A DNA stretch of 64,000 bases from Slackia faecicanis (GTDB lineage Bacteria; Actinomycetota; Coriobacteriia; Coriobacteriales; Eggerthellaceae): NCBI RefSeq assembly GCF_003725295.1, contig NZ_QICB01000003.1, forward strand, positions 124,001 to 188,000, given 5' to 3'. Below, in pieces: positions 25,964-36,300 of the stretch (position 1 is its first letter; each line of letters starts with the position of its first letter). Below the pieces are notes generated by a model. The model saw only the letters and a program-made list of their open reading frames with translations. It ran no database searches and was not told the DNA's origin. Made by a program: the position numbers and the translations under genes.

Positions 25964-27343
25964 TTACAGCACGCGGCCTACGTCTTGACCGTCGCGGCGG
26001 ATGCGCATGATGTCGCGCTCGTGCAGCTCGAACGGCACGGCGAACGAATAACGCTCCATGGTGCGGTTGGCCACTTCCACGGCCACCAACGTACCGCCTT
26101 CGCAGGACGGGTCGGGGCCGATGATGCGGCCCAGGCCGTCGCGTTCGACATCTTTCAGATCGGCATCGGGGCCCGCGTGCCACACCAAGCGCTTCACCGG
26201 GCAGGTGCGCACCGCCGCGTCGGGGCTGATTACCTCAAGCTCTTCCCCTTCGAAGAAGCGGTTGCGGCACAGCACCTCCACGCGTTCGGGATTGCCCTGC
26301 ACATCGCACGCGGCATCCGCACGAAACGCCGCAGCCTCGCCCAGCCCGTCAGGCGCGCAGCCAAGCACGCGCGCCACCATCTGGTGCGAACGGGCGTATT
26401 CCACCGTGCCCTGGTTCTGGCCCGGGTCGCCGTAATAAAAGCCGGTGCAATACGGGCGATGGCTCGTGGTTTCAAGCTCGTCCTGCCAGGCCTCGGCGCT
26501 ACCGCCGTCCAGCACGTGGCGATACGCGTTGACCACCGACGCCACGTAATAGGCGCCCTTCGCGCGGCCCTCGATCTTGATGCTGTTCACGCCGGCGTCG
26601 GCAAGATCTTGCAGGTGCGAAAGCATGTTCATGTCGTTGGAGCTCATGATGAAGCTGCCGCGTTCGTCCTGCTCGATCGGGAAATACTGGCCCGGGCGCT
26701 TCTCTTCGACCAGCGCGTACTTCCAGCGGCACGGCTGCGCGCAGTGGCCCACGTTGGCGCCGCGGCCCGCCATATAATCGCTGATCAGGCAACGGCCGGA
26801 ATAGGCCATGCACATGGCGCCGTGCACGAAGGCCTCCAGCTCTATTTCCTCAGGAAGGCGGCGGCGCATTTCCGCGATCGCCTTCAGGCTCATTTCGCGC
26901 GCCAGCACGATGCGCGACACGCCCAGGCTCGCATACACGCGCGCCGAGGCCGCATTCATGCACGAAGCCTGCGTGGACAGGTGGATCGCCACATCGGGCG
27001 CCGCCTCGCGCGCCACGACGAGCGCGCCCATATCGCCCACGATCACGGCATCCACGCCCGCGCGCTGCAGCACCGCGAAATAGCGATGCAGATCGTCAGT
27101 GTCCTCGTCGGTCATCATGGTGTTCACGGTGACGTGCACGTCAACGCCGTGCGCATGGGCGTATTCGACCACCTGGGGCAGCTCGTCTTCGGAGAAGTTG
27201 TCGGCGCGGCGGCGCATGCCGTAGCGCGTCGAAGCCAGATACACCGCATCGGCGCCGAAGTGGATCGCGTATTCGAGCTGTTCCCAACCGCCCGCAGGCG
27301 CGAGCAGCTCCATCGACGCAAGGGGCAAAGACGTGGCAGACAT
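25964..27343 (-). CDS. U32 peptidase-family protein, probable tRNA hydroxylation protein
   Basis: The 459-residue protein starts with LLAPAGGWEQLEYAIHFGADAVY, the U32 N-terminal motif. It has the cysteine region CMAYSGRCLISDYMAGRGANVGHCAQPC around 170-200 and a C-terminal beta-barrel-like domain. Members such as TrhP/YegQ take part in prephenate-dependent hydroxylation of tRNA uridine-34; others are called collagenases. I favour the tRNA role because of length and domain layout. AGGA precedes the ATG. It is divergent from the PEBP gene and just outside the restriction island. Confidence 0.85.
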   Translation of the reverse strand: MSATSLPLASMELLAPAGGWEQLEYAIHFGADAVYLASTRYGMRRRADNFSEDELPQVVEYAHAHGVDVHVTVNTMMTDEDTDDLHRYFAVLQRAGVDAVIVGDMGALVVAREAAPDVAIHLSTQASCMNAASARVYASLGVSRIVLAREMSLKAIAEMRRRLPEEIELEAFVHGAMCMAYSGRCLISDYMAGRGANVGHCAQPCRWKYALVEEKRPGQYFPIEQDERGSFIMSSNDMNMLSHLQDLADAGVNSIKIEGRAKGAYYVASVVNAYRHVLDGGSAEAWQDELETTSHRPYCTGFYYGDPGQNQGTVEYARSHQMVARVLGCAPDGLGEAAAFRADAACDVQGNPERVEVLCRNRFFEGEELEVISPDAAVRTCPVKRLVWHAGPDADLKDVERDGLGRIIGPDPSCEGGTLVAVEVANRTMERYSFAVPFELHERDIMRIRRDGQDVGRVL

Positions 27344-27545
27344 GGCATTCCTATCGAGAAAACGCGCGGATGCGCGGGGCGTTCGGTATTTCGGCCGTTC
27401 AGTATAGCGAAGGGCGCGATGGCGCGACGCGCTTCCAGGAAAAGAGCGCACGGCGAGGCGCCACCCGCGGCTTGCGCATTCCAACAACGGCGGATACTTC
27501 CCGCGATCCCATGAGACAATAGGCCATCGACGAAAGGAGACGCGC

Positions 27546-28046
27546 ATGAACATCGTCATGCATCTTGAAAACGGGTTTCTGCCCGACGCGTACGGCAAAC
27601 ACGCCGACCCCGCCGATTGCCACGGATGGAGCTGCCGCCGCTCCTTCCCCTTCGAGGTGACGGACATCCCGGCTGAAGCGAAGGCGCTCGCATTCGTTTT
27701 CATGGATTGGGACAGCACGCCCGTGTGCGGATTTCCCTGGATCCATTGGACGGCCTATGCGAACGGCCCGTTCGACGGCGCATTCGCGTTGGCCGACGAT
27801 GCAAGCCGCCAGGGTGCCGAGGGCCTTATGCAGGGCTACAACAGCGCCGCGCAATCCGAACCCGAACGCGGCACGGGCTACGTGGGCCCCTGCCCGCCCG
27901 ATGCGGACCACACCTACACCCTGCGCGTCGTGGCGCTGGGCGAACCGCTCGACCTGGAAGCGCCTTTCTGGGCGAACCAGCTTGTTTCCGCAGGTCGCGG
28001 CCATATAGTCGCCGAAGCGAGCATCGATATGATCGGCCGCTGCTAA
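27546..28046 (+). CDS. YbhB/YbcL-type PEBP-family protein
   Basis: The 166-residue cytosolic protein has the phosphatidylethanolamine-binding fold motifs MDWDSTP and GYVGPCPPDADHTYTLRV, matching the bacterial Raf-kinase-inhibitor-like group (YbhB). The biochemical role of this bacterial group is mostly unknown; ligand-pocket histidines and prolines are present. AAAGGAGA precedes the ATG. A strong terminator follows at 28161. Confidence 0.85.
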   Translation: MNIVMHLENGFLPDAYGKHADPADCHGWSCRRSFPFEVTDIPAEAKALAFVFMDWDSTPVCGFPWIHWTAYANGPFDGAFALADDASRQGAEGLMQGYNSAAQSEPERGTGYVGPCPPDADHTYTLRVVALGEPLDLEAPFWANQLVSAGRGHIVAEASIDMIGRC

Positions 28047-28160
28047 AACCGAAGCCTCAAAGCGAAAGGCGTGAGCGCCGCGCCGCCCGCTTCGCCTTCA
28101 ACGCGTCTTTCATGCGGGTGCAAAGCATTTCTATACGCTGTAGATATAAGCCTTAACGCA

Positions 28161-28219
28161 AAGCGCCCCCGCCTCGCGCCCGCACCTTCGAAGTGCAGAC
28201 GCGCCCGGCGGGGGCGCTT
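28161..28219. terminator. Shared terminator of PEBP gene and proS
   Basis: A 13-bp perfect stem, AAGCGCCCCCGCC (28161-28173) with GGCGGGGGCGCTT (28207-28219), is followed by T-rich sequence on the plus strand. It lies 19 nt after the proS stop, so it probably serves both converging transcripts. Confidence 0.75.
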
Positions 28220-28237
28220 TTCATGCAAGGAAAAAGC

Positions 28238-29953
28238 CTAGGCGATGATCTCGTCGACGGCAGCCTCCACGGCGTCCAGCGCCACGGAAACCTTCTCGCC
28301 CGTCGCGCGGTTCTTCACCTCGACGGTGCCTTCGGCCAGGCCGCGCTTGCCCACGACCACCTGGACCGGCCAGCCGATCAGGTCATTGTCGGCGAACTTG
28401 ACGCCCGCGCGCTCGTTGCGATCGTCCAGCACCACTTCGTAGCCGGCGGCGGAAAGCTCGCCCGCCAACTTCTCGGCGGCCTCGGTGACCTCGTCGGGCT
28501 TGGCGGACAGCGGAATGACGCACACGTGCGCCGGCGCGATGCCCGCAGGCCACACGATGCCGAAATCGTCATGGCTCTGCTCGACGGCGGCGGCCATGGT
28601 GCGGGACACGCCCACGCCGTAGCAACCCATCATGAAGGGCTTCTCGGAACCATCTTCGTCCATGAACGTGGCGTTCATGGCCTTGGAGTACTTGTCGCCC
28701 AGCTTGAAGATCTGGCCGACCTCGATGCCGCGGGCGGCCTTCAGCGGCAGGCCGCAGTGCGGGCAGGCGTCGCCTTCGTGCACGGTGCACAGGTCTTCCC
28801 AGGCATCCACCTGGAAGTCTTCGCCGTGTTTGGCGCCCACGTAGTGGAAGCCGTCCTCGTTGGCTCCAACGACCCAGCGCTCGATGCCGCGCAGGCTTTC
28901 GTCGGCGGCCACCTTGACGCCCTCGGGCAGGCCCACGGGGCCCATGGAGCCCTTGGGCAGGCCGATCTTGGCCATGTCGTCATCGGTCAGCGGCGTGAAG
29001 CCGGGAACCAGGCGGTCGGCCTTGCATTCGTTGACCTCGTAGTCGCCGGGAACGAACAGCACCCAGACGGAGCCGTCCTCGCCCTTGCCGGAGAACGCCT
29101 TGGCGGTGGCGCTTTCTTCGCAGTTCAGGAAGGCGGCCAGCTCGGCGATCGTATGGACGCCCGGGGTTTCCACCTTGGTCAGCGCATCGGCGGCATACTG
29201 GGTGGGCTGCGGATGGCACTCGCCCACCTCGATGTCGGCCGCATAGCCGCAATCGCAGTACACGAGCTCGGCTTCGCCCGTCTCGGCCAGGGCCATGAAC
29301 TCCTCGGTGGCGTTGCCGCCGATTTGGCCCGGGTCGGCCTGGACGATGCGGTACTTCAGGCCCATGCGGTCGCACATATTGATATAGGCGTCGCGCATGA
29401 GGTCGTAGGTCTCGTCGAGGCTTTCCTGGTCGGCGTTGAAGCTGTAGGCGTCCTTCATCATGAACTCGCGGCCGCGCAGCAGCGCGAAGCGCGGACGACG
29501 CTCGTCGCGGAACTTCACCTGGATCTGGTAGAGATTCTTCGGCAGGTCTTTATAGCTGCGCAGCTCGTTGCTCACCAGATCGGTGATGACCTCTTCGTGG
29601 GTGGGTCCGAGGCAGAACTCGTTGTCGTGGCGGTCGATGACGCGCAGCATCTCGGCGCCGTAGGCGTTCCAACGGCCCGAACGCTGCCACAGCTCGGCAG
29701 GCTGGACGAAGGGCATCAGCACTTCCTGGCCGCCGTGCGTGTCCATCTCTTCGCGCACGATGTTCTCGATCTTATGGATGACGCGAAGGCCCAGCGGCAA
29801 GAACGTGTACAGGCCCGCCGCCTCCTTGCGAATCATGCCCGCGCGGGCGAGCAGCTTGGCCGACACGATATCGGCGTCGGAAGGATCTTCCTTCAGCGTG
29901 GGAGCGTAGATATCGCTCATGCGAAGAACCGCACGATTGATGTGTTTGTTCAT
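28238..29953 (-). CDS. proS: Prolyl-tRNA synthetase, bacterial type with editing domain
   Basis: The 571-residue class II synthetase has motif 1 (residues about 50-80), motif 2 (FRDERRPRFALLRGREF) and motif 3 (GCYGVGVSRTMAA). An inserted YbaK-like editing domain lies between (about 230-390), as in E. coli ProRS. It charges tRNA-Pro and clears mischarged alanine. The gene starts 6 nt after ispG, so they form one operon. Confidence 0.96.
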   Translation of the reverse strand: MNKHINRAVLRMSDIYAPTLKEDPSDADIVSAKLLARAGMIRKEAAGLYTFLPLGLRVIHKIENIVREEMDTHGGQEVLMPFVQPAELWQRSGRWNAYGAEMLRVIDRHDNEFCLGPTHEEVITDLVSNELRSYKDLPKNLYQIQVKFRDERRPRFALLRGREFMMKDAYSFNADQESLDETYDLMRDAYINMCDRMGLKYRIVQADPGQIGGNATEEFMALAETGEAELVYCDCGYAADIEVGECHPQPTQYAADALTKVETPGVHTIAELAAFLNCEESATAKAFSGKGEDGSVWVLFVPGDYEVNECKADRLVPGFTPLTDDDMAKIGLPKGSMGPVGLPEGVKVAADESLRGIERWVVGANEDGFHYVGAKHGEDFQVDAWEDLCTVHEGDACPHCGLPLKAARGIEVGQIFKLGDKYSKAMNATFMDEDGSEKPFMMGCYGVGVSRTMAAAVEQSHDDFGIVWPAGIAPAHVCVIPLSAKPDEVTEAAEKLAGELSAAGYEVVLDDRNERAGVKFADNDLIGWPVQVVVGKRGLAEGTVEVKNRATGEKVSVALDAVEAAVDEIIA

Positions 29954-29959
29954 GATTGC

Positions 29960-31033
29960 CTAACCCTCTAACTCGAGTTTTTCGATTTCCTCACTCAAGG
30001 CCTCAACGATACAGGCCTCATCGACCTTGCGCAAGACTTTTCCCTTGGCGAAAATCACGCCGGAACCGGCGCCGCAGGCCACGCCCAGATTGGCGTCGGC
30101 GGCTTCGCCGGGACCGTTGACCACGCAGCCCATGACGGCCACCTTGATCGGCGCGGTGCTTGCGGCGAGGCGCTCGTCGACGCGCTTGGCCAGGTCGATC
30201 AGGTCCACCTGGCAGCGTCCGCACGTGGGACAGCTGATGATTTCGGGGCCGCGGCGGCGCAGGTCGAGCGCCGAAAGCAGCATCCAGCACGCGCGCACCT
30301 CGGCCGTCGGCTCGTCGGTGAGCGAAATGCGCATGGTGTCGCCGATGCCTTCTTCCAGAAGGATTCCCAGGCCGCTGGCGGATTTCACCACGCCCTGCAG
30401 CAACGTGCCCGCCTCGGTGACGCCGATATGCAAAGGCACCTGCGGAATCTCGCGCGCCAGGATGCGGTAGGTGGCCACCGTGGTCATGACGTCGTGCGCC
30501 TTCGCGGAAGCCACCACGTCATGGAAGCCGCGTTCTTCGAAATGCGCCACGTATTCGACCACCGATGCCGCGAGTTTTTCAGGCAGCGTGAGGTCGGTGC
30601 GCGCTTTGAGCGCCTCGTCGAGCGAGCCCGCGTTCACGCCGATGCGGATGGGGATGCCCGCCTCGCGCGCGGCCTCGATCACGGCGTCGGTCTTTTCCCA
30701 GCCGCCGATGTTGCCGGGATTGATGCGCAGCTTGGCCGCGCCGCGGCGGGCGGCTTCGATGGCGATCTGCGCGTCGAAGTGGATGTCGGCCACCACGGGC
30801 AGCGGGCTTTGCGCGCACACGGCCTCGAAAGCGTCGAGGCACGAACGGCGCGGAATGGCCATGCGCACCACTTCGCAGCCCGCCTCGGCGAGCGCGGCGA
30901 TCTGCGCGAGGTTGGCCTGCACGTCGTCGGCCGGCGCGTTGAGCATCGACTGGACCACGCACGGCGCGCCGCCGCCCATGGGCACGTCGCCCACCATCAC
31001 GCGGCGCGTGAGCTTATTCGGTTCGATCGTCAT
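29960..31033 (-). CDS. ispG: 4-hydroxy-3-methylbut-2-enyl-diphosphate synthase
   Basis: The 357-residue enzyme of the non-mevalonate isoprenoid pathway has a TIM-barrel N-terminus (KLRINPGNIGG near residue 100). The C-terminal [4Fe-4S] domain has ligands in CPTCGRC and GCVVNGPGEA. It converts methylerythritol cyclodiphosphate to HMBPP with two electrons from ferredoxin or flavodoxin. AGGGGGTTCCCT precedes the ATG. It is followed closely by proS. Confidence 0.96.
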   Translation of the reverse strand: MTIEPNKLTRRVMVGDVPMGGGAPCVVQSMLNAPADDVQANLAQIAALAEAGCEVVRMAIPRRSCLDAFEAVCAQSPLPVVADIHFDAQIAIEAARRGAAKLRINPGNIGGWEKTDAVIEAAREAGIPIRIGVNAGSLDEALKARTDLTLPEKLAASVVEYVAHFEERGFHDVVASAKAHDVMTTVATYRILAREIPQVPLHIGVTEAGTLLQGVVKSASGLGILLEEGIGDTMRISLTDEPTAEVRACWMLLSALDLRRRGPEIISCPTCGRCQVDLIDLAKRVDERLAASTAPIKVAVMGCVVNGPGEAADANLGVACGAGSGVIFAKGKVLRKVDEACIVEALSEEIEKLELEG

Positions 31034-31315
31034 AGGGAACCCCCTTTATTCGTCGGTCGGTCCAGTGTAAACCCAACGAGACACGCCGCAGGCACGCGGG
31101 GAAAGTTCCTATGAAACACGCGGAAACGGCGGGCGCGCAAGCCGTTCGCAAAGGCGCGCCGCACGCGGACCGGGGCGGATCGGCCTGGGCCACGACGCTG
31201 CGCGGACGCGTTCAACGCATAAGCGAGCCATTCCGCCGGTGCTCCGCACATGGGCCGGACCGAACCGCGGCGCCATGCCTCCGCGATCAATAGGCGCCAA
31301 CCGATCGCGTCGACG
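31034..31315. other. Intergenic gap without recognised features
   Basis: This 282-nt gap separates the glycosyltransferase from ispG, both leftward. Short open frames here have no family signal. I found no clear terminator; an ispG promoter is expected but no good -35/-10 pair was seen. Confidence 0.6.
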
Positions 31316-32593
31316 CTACCCGATGCAATCGCGCACGGCCGAAACGATGCGCTCGGTCAGGCCTTCCCATGAAATATGGGCCATATCCACCTGCGCGCGC
31401 GGCATCATGCAGGCCTGCGCCACGGCGCGGGCGAGGCGCGCTTCGAAGGCGGGCAGGTCGTCGGCAAGCGGCTCGTCCACCGTCGTCATGCGCGGGGGTT
31501 CCACGTAGAGCACCGATGCGCCCGGCACATGGCCCCCGTACCACGAGCGCACGCCGGGAAGGTCGGTGGTCACCGCCTTGCACCCGCACGCGAGCGCTTC
31601 GGCGATCACGAGCGGCAGGCCTTCGTAAAACGACGGAAGCACGAACACGTCCGAGGCGCGATAGGCCGCCACCAGCTCGTCCTGGCCGATCCTGCCGGGA
31701 AGTTCCACAGGGAAACGGCATGCGCGGGCGCGCTCGACGATGCGCTCGTATTCGGCCTCGTCGCTGTGGCCGCCCACCAGGTTCAGGCGAAACGGCGCCA
31801 TGCCCCCGTCGAGGGCGCCTTCGGAGAACGCGGGCGCGAAGAAGCGGCGGGCCTCATCGCTTCGCGCCGCCGCATCGAGCGCCTCGAGCAGCGAAGGAAC
31901 GCCCTTCTTGCCGCAGATCTTGCCCGCGTACATGATTTCGAACGGCTTCGTGCGCAGCGCGCCTTCGGCATCGCGCACGGCGCCTTCCTCGTTGAACACG
32001 GCGGCGTTGAAGCCCGTGCCCACCACGTGCACGCGCGCCTCGTCGACGCCGTACAGCTCGACGATCTGCGCCTTCTGGTCTTCATGCAGGGCGAGCACCG
32101 CGTCCAGGCGGCGCGCCGCGGCGATGATGCGCTCGCGCTCGAGGCCGTGCATCTTCATCTGGCGGATGTCGGTGGAATGGCACACCGCGCACACCGGCAC
32201 GTCGGGCAGCGTTTCGCGCGCCAGCGCCGTGACCAGGTACAAGTGATGGCAGAGCACCGCATCGGGGCGAAACGCCTCGGCGGCGCGCGCGATCGCGCCT
32301 TCGAACGCGCGCACGAACGCCGCCGTCATGGCGGGCGTCATGTCGCGATAGCGCGTGGAAGGATACGGCATGACGTCGGACATGCCCGCGATATGAAACG
32401 GCAGCTCGTCGGTATCGAAGCGCACCGGAAAGCACGGCACCGACGCGCCGATGAACGGCTCGTCATGCGCTCCGACGCCCGCGACCACCGCCGCCTCGTG
32501 GCCCGAGGCCGTCTGGCAGCGCACCGTTTCGGCAAGGTAGACGCCGCTTCCCGTGCTGTCGGGCCTTTGCGCCGTGATGTTGAGGATTCTCAT
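31316..32593 (-). CDS. GT4-type glycosyltransferase
   Basis: The 425-residue protein has the GT-B fold of family-4 retaining glycosyltransferases. It starts MRILNITAQRPDSTGSGVYLAE with a glycine-rich acceptor loop, and the C-terminal half carries the E-x7-E donor motif in YEGLPLVIAEALACG. It probably adds a sugar from a nucleotide donor to a cell-surface acceptor. No polysaccharide cluster surrounds it, so the substrate is open. It is divergent from selA. Confidence 0.85.
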   Translation of the reverse strand: MRILNITAQRPDSTGSGVYLAETVRCQTASGHEAAVVAGVGAHDEPFIGASVPCFPVRFDTDELPFHIAGMSDVMPYPSTRYRDMTPAMTAAFVRAFEGAIARAAEAFRPDAVLCHHLYLVTALARETLPDVPVCAVCHSTDIRQMKMHGLERERIIAAARRLDAVLALHEDQKAQIVELYGVDEARVHVVGTGFNAAVFNEEGAVRDAEGALRTKPFEIMYAGKICGKKGVPSLLEALDAAARSDEARRFFAPAFSEGALDGGMAPFRLNLVGGHSDEAEYERIVERARACRFPVELPGRIGQDELVAAYRASDVFVLPSFYEGLPLVIAEALACGCKAVTTDLPGVRSWYGGHVPGASVLYVEPPRMTTVDEPLADDLPAFEARLARAVAQACMMPRAQVDMAHISWEGLTERIVSAVRDCIG

Positions 32594-32689
32594 ATATGCA
32601 TCCGCCTTCGTTCGTCCCCCTTCCGCGCACTCGCGCGGCTATAGGCTCCGCAAGCGCGAACCGCGCGGCGGGCCCGGGCGGCACGGGGG

Positions 32690-32695
32690 TATAAT
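32690..32695 (+). promoter_or_regulatory. Candidate -10 box for selA
   Basis: TATAAT lies 116 nt before the selA ATG in very GC-rich sequence with no clear -35. No terminator-like leader was seen between it and selA. Confidence 0.4.
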
Positions 32696-32810
32696 GCCGC
32701 GAATATGACACTGGCCGACAAGCATATCACCCGCCCGTCGCCCTGACGGCGCAAGGCGAGGCAAAGGCGGAAACGGCCGTGATTTCGGCTGAGGCAAGAA
32801 AGGCAGGGCC

Positions 32811-34265
32811 ATGCCGGACCGATCGAACCGCGAGCTTCTTCGCTCGCTTCCTTCTATAGAAGAGCTGCTCAACGACCCCAGGCTCAAAGCGCTCGAGGGC
32901 CGCATCGCGCGCCGCTCGCTCGTGCAGGCGGCGCGCGATGCCGTGGACGGCGTGCGCAAGGCCGTGCTCGAGGGCGCATGCGCGCGCATCGACCGCGACG
33001 ACATCGCGACCGACGCGCTACTGCGCGCGACCGCATCGCAGCGTCCTTCGCTCAGGCGCGTGATCAACGCGTCGGGCGTGGTCATCCACACCAACCTGGG
33101 ACGAAGCGTCATGGCGCGCAGCGCCGTGGAAGCCGCGGCCGACGCCGCCGGGCGCTATTCGACCCTCGAATACGACACCGCCGCCATGGCGCGCGGCAGC
33201 AGGCACGCGCACTGCGAGAAGCTGATCTGCGCGCTCACCGGCGCCGAAGCGGCCATCGCGGTGAACAACAACGCCGCGGCCGTGATGATGGTGCTTTCCG
33301 AATTCGCCGCGGGGCACCGCGCCGTGGTCTCGCGCGGCGAACTGGTCGAAATCGGCGGGTCGTTCCGCGTTCCCGACATCATGGCCGCCTCGGGCGCCGC
33401 CATGGTAGAGATCGGAACCACCAACAAGACGCACGCGCGCGATTACGCGCGCGCGATCGACGACGACACGGCCATGCTGCTGAAGGTGCATCCGTCGAAC
33501 TACCGCCTGATCGGCTTCACCGAAAACGTCGCGATCGACGAACTGCGCGACATCGCCGACGAAACGCTGGCCGACCGCGCGACGCGCGACGTGCACGACG
33601 AGCTGCTGGTCTACGAGGATCAGGGGTCGGGCGCCTTTGCCACGCTGCCCTTCTTCGGCGGCTACGGCGAACCCACAGTGGCCGAATCGCTCAAACAGGG
33701 CGCCGACCTGGTGTCGTTTTCGGGCGACAAGCTTTTGGGCGGGCCCCAGGCGGGCATCATCGTGGGGTCGAAGCGCCACATCGACCGCCTGAAGGCCAAC
33801 CCCCTCGCCCGCGTACTGCGCCTTGACAAGATGACGATCGCGGCGCTCGAAGCCACGCTTCGCCTGTATCTGGACGAGGAGCGCGCCCGCCGCGAAGTGC
33901 CCACCCTTCGCATGCTCTCGGAAACCGTCGACGACCTGCGTCCGCGCGCCGAGCGTTTGGCCGCGAGCCTGCGCGAGGCGCTGGACCCGCGCGACGCCGC
34001 GATCGAAGTGGCCGACGAGATATCGCGCGCAGGAGGCGGCGCGCTGCCCATGTGCGACATTCCCACCTGCGTCGTGCGCGTGACGTTTCTGCGCGGCGAC
34101 GTGCTGGAATGCGAACGCCGCCTGATCTGCGAACGCGACGTGCCCGTCATAGGACGCATCAAGAAAGACGCCCTGCTTCTGGACGCCCGCACGATCCTCG
34201 ACGAAGGCGAAGAGGCCGAAATCGTGCGCGCGCTCACGGAATACTTCGAAAGGCCGAACGCATGA
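32811..34265 (+). CDS. selA: L-seryl-tRNA(Sec) selenium transferase
   Basis: The 484-residue PLP enzyme has an N-terminal tRNA-binding domain and the fold-type-I core. VINASGVVIHTNLGRS lies near residue 84, and the cofactor lysine is Lys307 in SFSGDKLLGGPQ. It converts seryl-tRNA(Sec) to selenocysteyl-tRNA(Sec) using selenophosphate. Its TGA overlaps the selB ATG (ATGA). With selB and tRNA-Sec downstream it forms a complete selenocysteine insertion locus apart from selD. Confidence 0.96.
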   Translation: MPDRSNRELLRSLPSIEELLNDPRLKALEGRIARRSLVQAARDAVDGVRKAVLEGACARIDRDDIATDALLRATASQRPSLRRVINASGVVIHTNLGRSVMARSAVEAAADAAGRYSTLEYDTAAMARGSRHAHCEKLICALTGAEAAIAVNNNAAAVMMVLSEFAAGHRAVVSRGELVEIGGSFRVPDIMAASGAAMVEIGTTNKTHARDYARAIDDDTAMLLKVHPSNYRLIGFTENVAIDELRDIADETLADRATRDVHDELLVYEDQGSGAFATLPFFGGYGEPTVAESLKQGADLVSFSGDKLLGGPQAGIIVGSKRHIDRLKANPLARVLRLDKMTIAALEATLRLYLDEERARREVPTLRMLSETVDDLRPRAERLAASLREALDPRDAAIEVADEISRAGGGALPMCDIPTCVVRVTFLRGDVLECERRLICERDVPVIGRIKKDALLLDARTILDEGEEAEIVRALTEYFERPNA

Positions 34266-36214
34266 CGAAACGAAACGAACCTTCCCGCGCGACATCCGCG
34301 CCGCGCCTGATGCTGGGCACGGCAGGCCATATCGACCACGGCAAATCGAGCCTCATCCAGGCGCTGACCGGCACCGACCCCGACAGGCTTGCCGAAGAGA
34401 AGAAACGCGGCATCACGATCCAGCTCGGATTCGCCAGGCTCGAGCTTCCCGACGGACGCAGCATGGGCGTGGTAGACGTTCCCGGCCACGAGCGCTTCGT
34501 GCGCCAGATGATCGCGGGCGCCACCGGCATCGACGTCGCGCTTCTGTGCATCGCCGCCGACGACGGCATCATGCCGCAGACCGTCGAACACCTCGCCGTG
34601 CTCGAGCTTCTGGGCGTGCCTTCCTGCGTCGTGGCCCTCACGAAGATCGACCTGGTCGACGACGAATGGGTCGAGTTCATGAAAGACGAAGTGGCGCGCG
34701 CCCTGAAGGCGACGCCCTACGGCGGCGCGCCCATCGTGGGCGTCTCGAGCCGCGACGGCCGCGGACTGCCCGAGCTGCTCGACGCGATCGCGGGCGCCGC
34801 GCAGCATCCGGTGCGTTCGCGCGAGACCGATGCGGCGCGCATGCCGATCGATCGCGTTTTCACGATCAAGGGGTCGGGCACCGTGGTCACGGGAACGCTG
34901 TGGAGCGGCACGGTGCGCGTCGACGACGAGTTGGAAATTCTGCCGCACGGCGTGAAATCGCGCGTGCGTTCCATCCAGATGCACGGCGAAAACGTCGACG
35001 AGGCGGGCGCGGGCAACCGCGTGGCGATCAACCTGAACGCCGTGAAAGCCTCCGATTTGCATGCGGGCGATTTCCTGGCAAGCCCCGGCGCCGTCGTGCT
35101 CACCGACCGCTTCGACGCGCAGTTCTCGTACGTGGGGGCGCAAGGCGGCGCCGACAAGCCGTTCGCCACGGGAACGCGCGTGCATATCGCGCACGGCACG
35201 CGCGAGGTCACGGGGCGCGTGCTGCTGATGAACGGCCGCGCCGAACTGGGCGCCGGCCAAAGCTGCTACGCGCAGATACGCCTCGACGCCCCGCTGCCCG
35301 CGGCAAGCGGCGACCGCTTCGTGGCGCGCTCCTATTCGCCCGTCCGCGTGATCGGCGGCGGAAGCGTGCTGGCAAGCAGGCCGCGGCGCCGCACCACCTT
35401 GTCGCAGGACGAAACCGCGCTGCTCGACGCGCTGCGAAACGACAACGTGCAAGGCGTCTGCGAAACGGCGCTCGCCATGCAGCGCCACCCCGCCTCGATC
35501 GAGCGGATCGCCGCCGACGCAGGCGTCGAGGCGTCGCTCGTGCGCGAGGGGCTGCTGGGCATGGAGAACGCGAACAAGATGCTCTCGCTGAGCGAAACGC
35601 CCGGCGCATGCCTTGCCACGCGCGCCGTGCTGGCGCGCGACGTATCCGCGATCGAAAACGAGCTGCTGCGCTTCCACGCCGAAAACCCGCTGCAGACGGG
35701 CATGCCCAAGGCGATGCTCGCCGCGCGCCGTTTCCCGCACATGGAGCCCGATTGCTTCGATGCGCTGCTGAAAGAGGCGGCGCGCACGGGACGCATCGTG
35801 CTTGCAGAGGGCGCGGTCAGCCACCCGAGCGCGGCGGGCGGCGCCAAGGCTGCGCAGGAGCAGGCCGAACGCGCGGTGCTTGCGGCCCTTGAGAAGGCGG
35901 GGCGCACGCCTCCGCCGATCGACGACCTGCTCGCAGGCCTCGACGAGAACGCGTCCCTGTGCAAGAAGGCGCTCGGCGCGCTCGAACGCGGCGGCGATGC
36001 GGTGCGCATCGATTCGTCGCTGTGCTTCGCGCGTTCGGTCTACGACGAGCTTGAAGCCGCGGCGCGTTCGCTGCTCGAATCGGCGGGCGGCGCCACCGCA
36101 TCCGAGCTGAAAGATGCCATGGGCCTCACGCGCAAATACGCCATGCCGCTGCTGGAATACATGGACGACCGAGGCGTCACCGTGCGCGACGGAGACGTTC
36201 GCCGTCTGCGTTAA
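34262..36214 (+). CDS. selB: Selenocysteine-specific elongation factor
   Basis: The 650-residue GTPase has the EF-Tu-like G domain (GTAGHIDHGKSSL, DVPGHE, TKID), beta-barrel domains and a C-terminal run of winged helices that bind the SECIS hairpin in mRNA. It brings selenocysteyl-tRNA to UGA codons. The ATG at 34262 overlaps selA by 4 nt; an earlier open frame is spurious. Length is typical for bacterial SelB. Confidence 0.96.
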   Translation: MTKRNEPSRATSAPRLMLGTAGHIDHGKSSLIQALTGTDPDRLAEEKKRGITIQLGFARLELPDGRSMGVVDVPGHERFVRQMIAGATGIDVALLCIAADDGIMPQTVEHLAVLELLGVPSCVVALTKIDLVDDEWVEFMKDEVARALKATPYGGAPIVGVSSRDGRGLPELLDAIAGAAQHPVRSRETDAARMPIDRVFTIKGSGTVVTGTLWSGTVRVDDELEILPHGVKSRVRSIQMHGENVDEAGAGNRVAINLNAVKASDLHAGDFLASPGAVVLTDRFDAQFSYVGAQGGADKPFATGTRVHIAHGTREVTGRVLLMNGRAELGAGQSCYAQIRLDAPLPAASGDRFVARSYSPVRVIGGGSVLASRPRRRTTLSQDETALLDALRNDNVQGVCETALAMQRHPASIERIAADAGVEASLVREGLLGMENANKMLSLSETPGACLATRAVLARDVSAIENELLRFHAENPLQTGMPKAMLAARRFPHMEPDCFDALLKEAARTGRIVLAEGAVSHPSAAGGAKAAQEQAERAVLAALEKAGRTPPPIDDLLAGLDENASLCKKALGALERGGDAVRIDSSLCFARSVYDELEAAARSLLESAGGATASELKDAMGLTRKYAMPLLEYMDDRGVTVRDGDVRRLR

Positions 36215-36300
36215 GTCGGCGGGCACGGCCGAAAGCCCGCCGCCAGCCGTTCGAAACGCCCGCGCTATGCGCATTTTCCATGGCGGGCCCCAAGCGCTGC

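Noticed and set aside
31109-31300. Small genes between the glycosyltransferase and ispG
   Set aside because: Arg/Pro-rich chance frames without ribosome sites.
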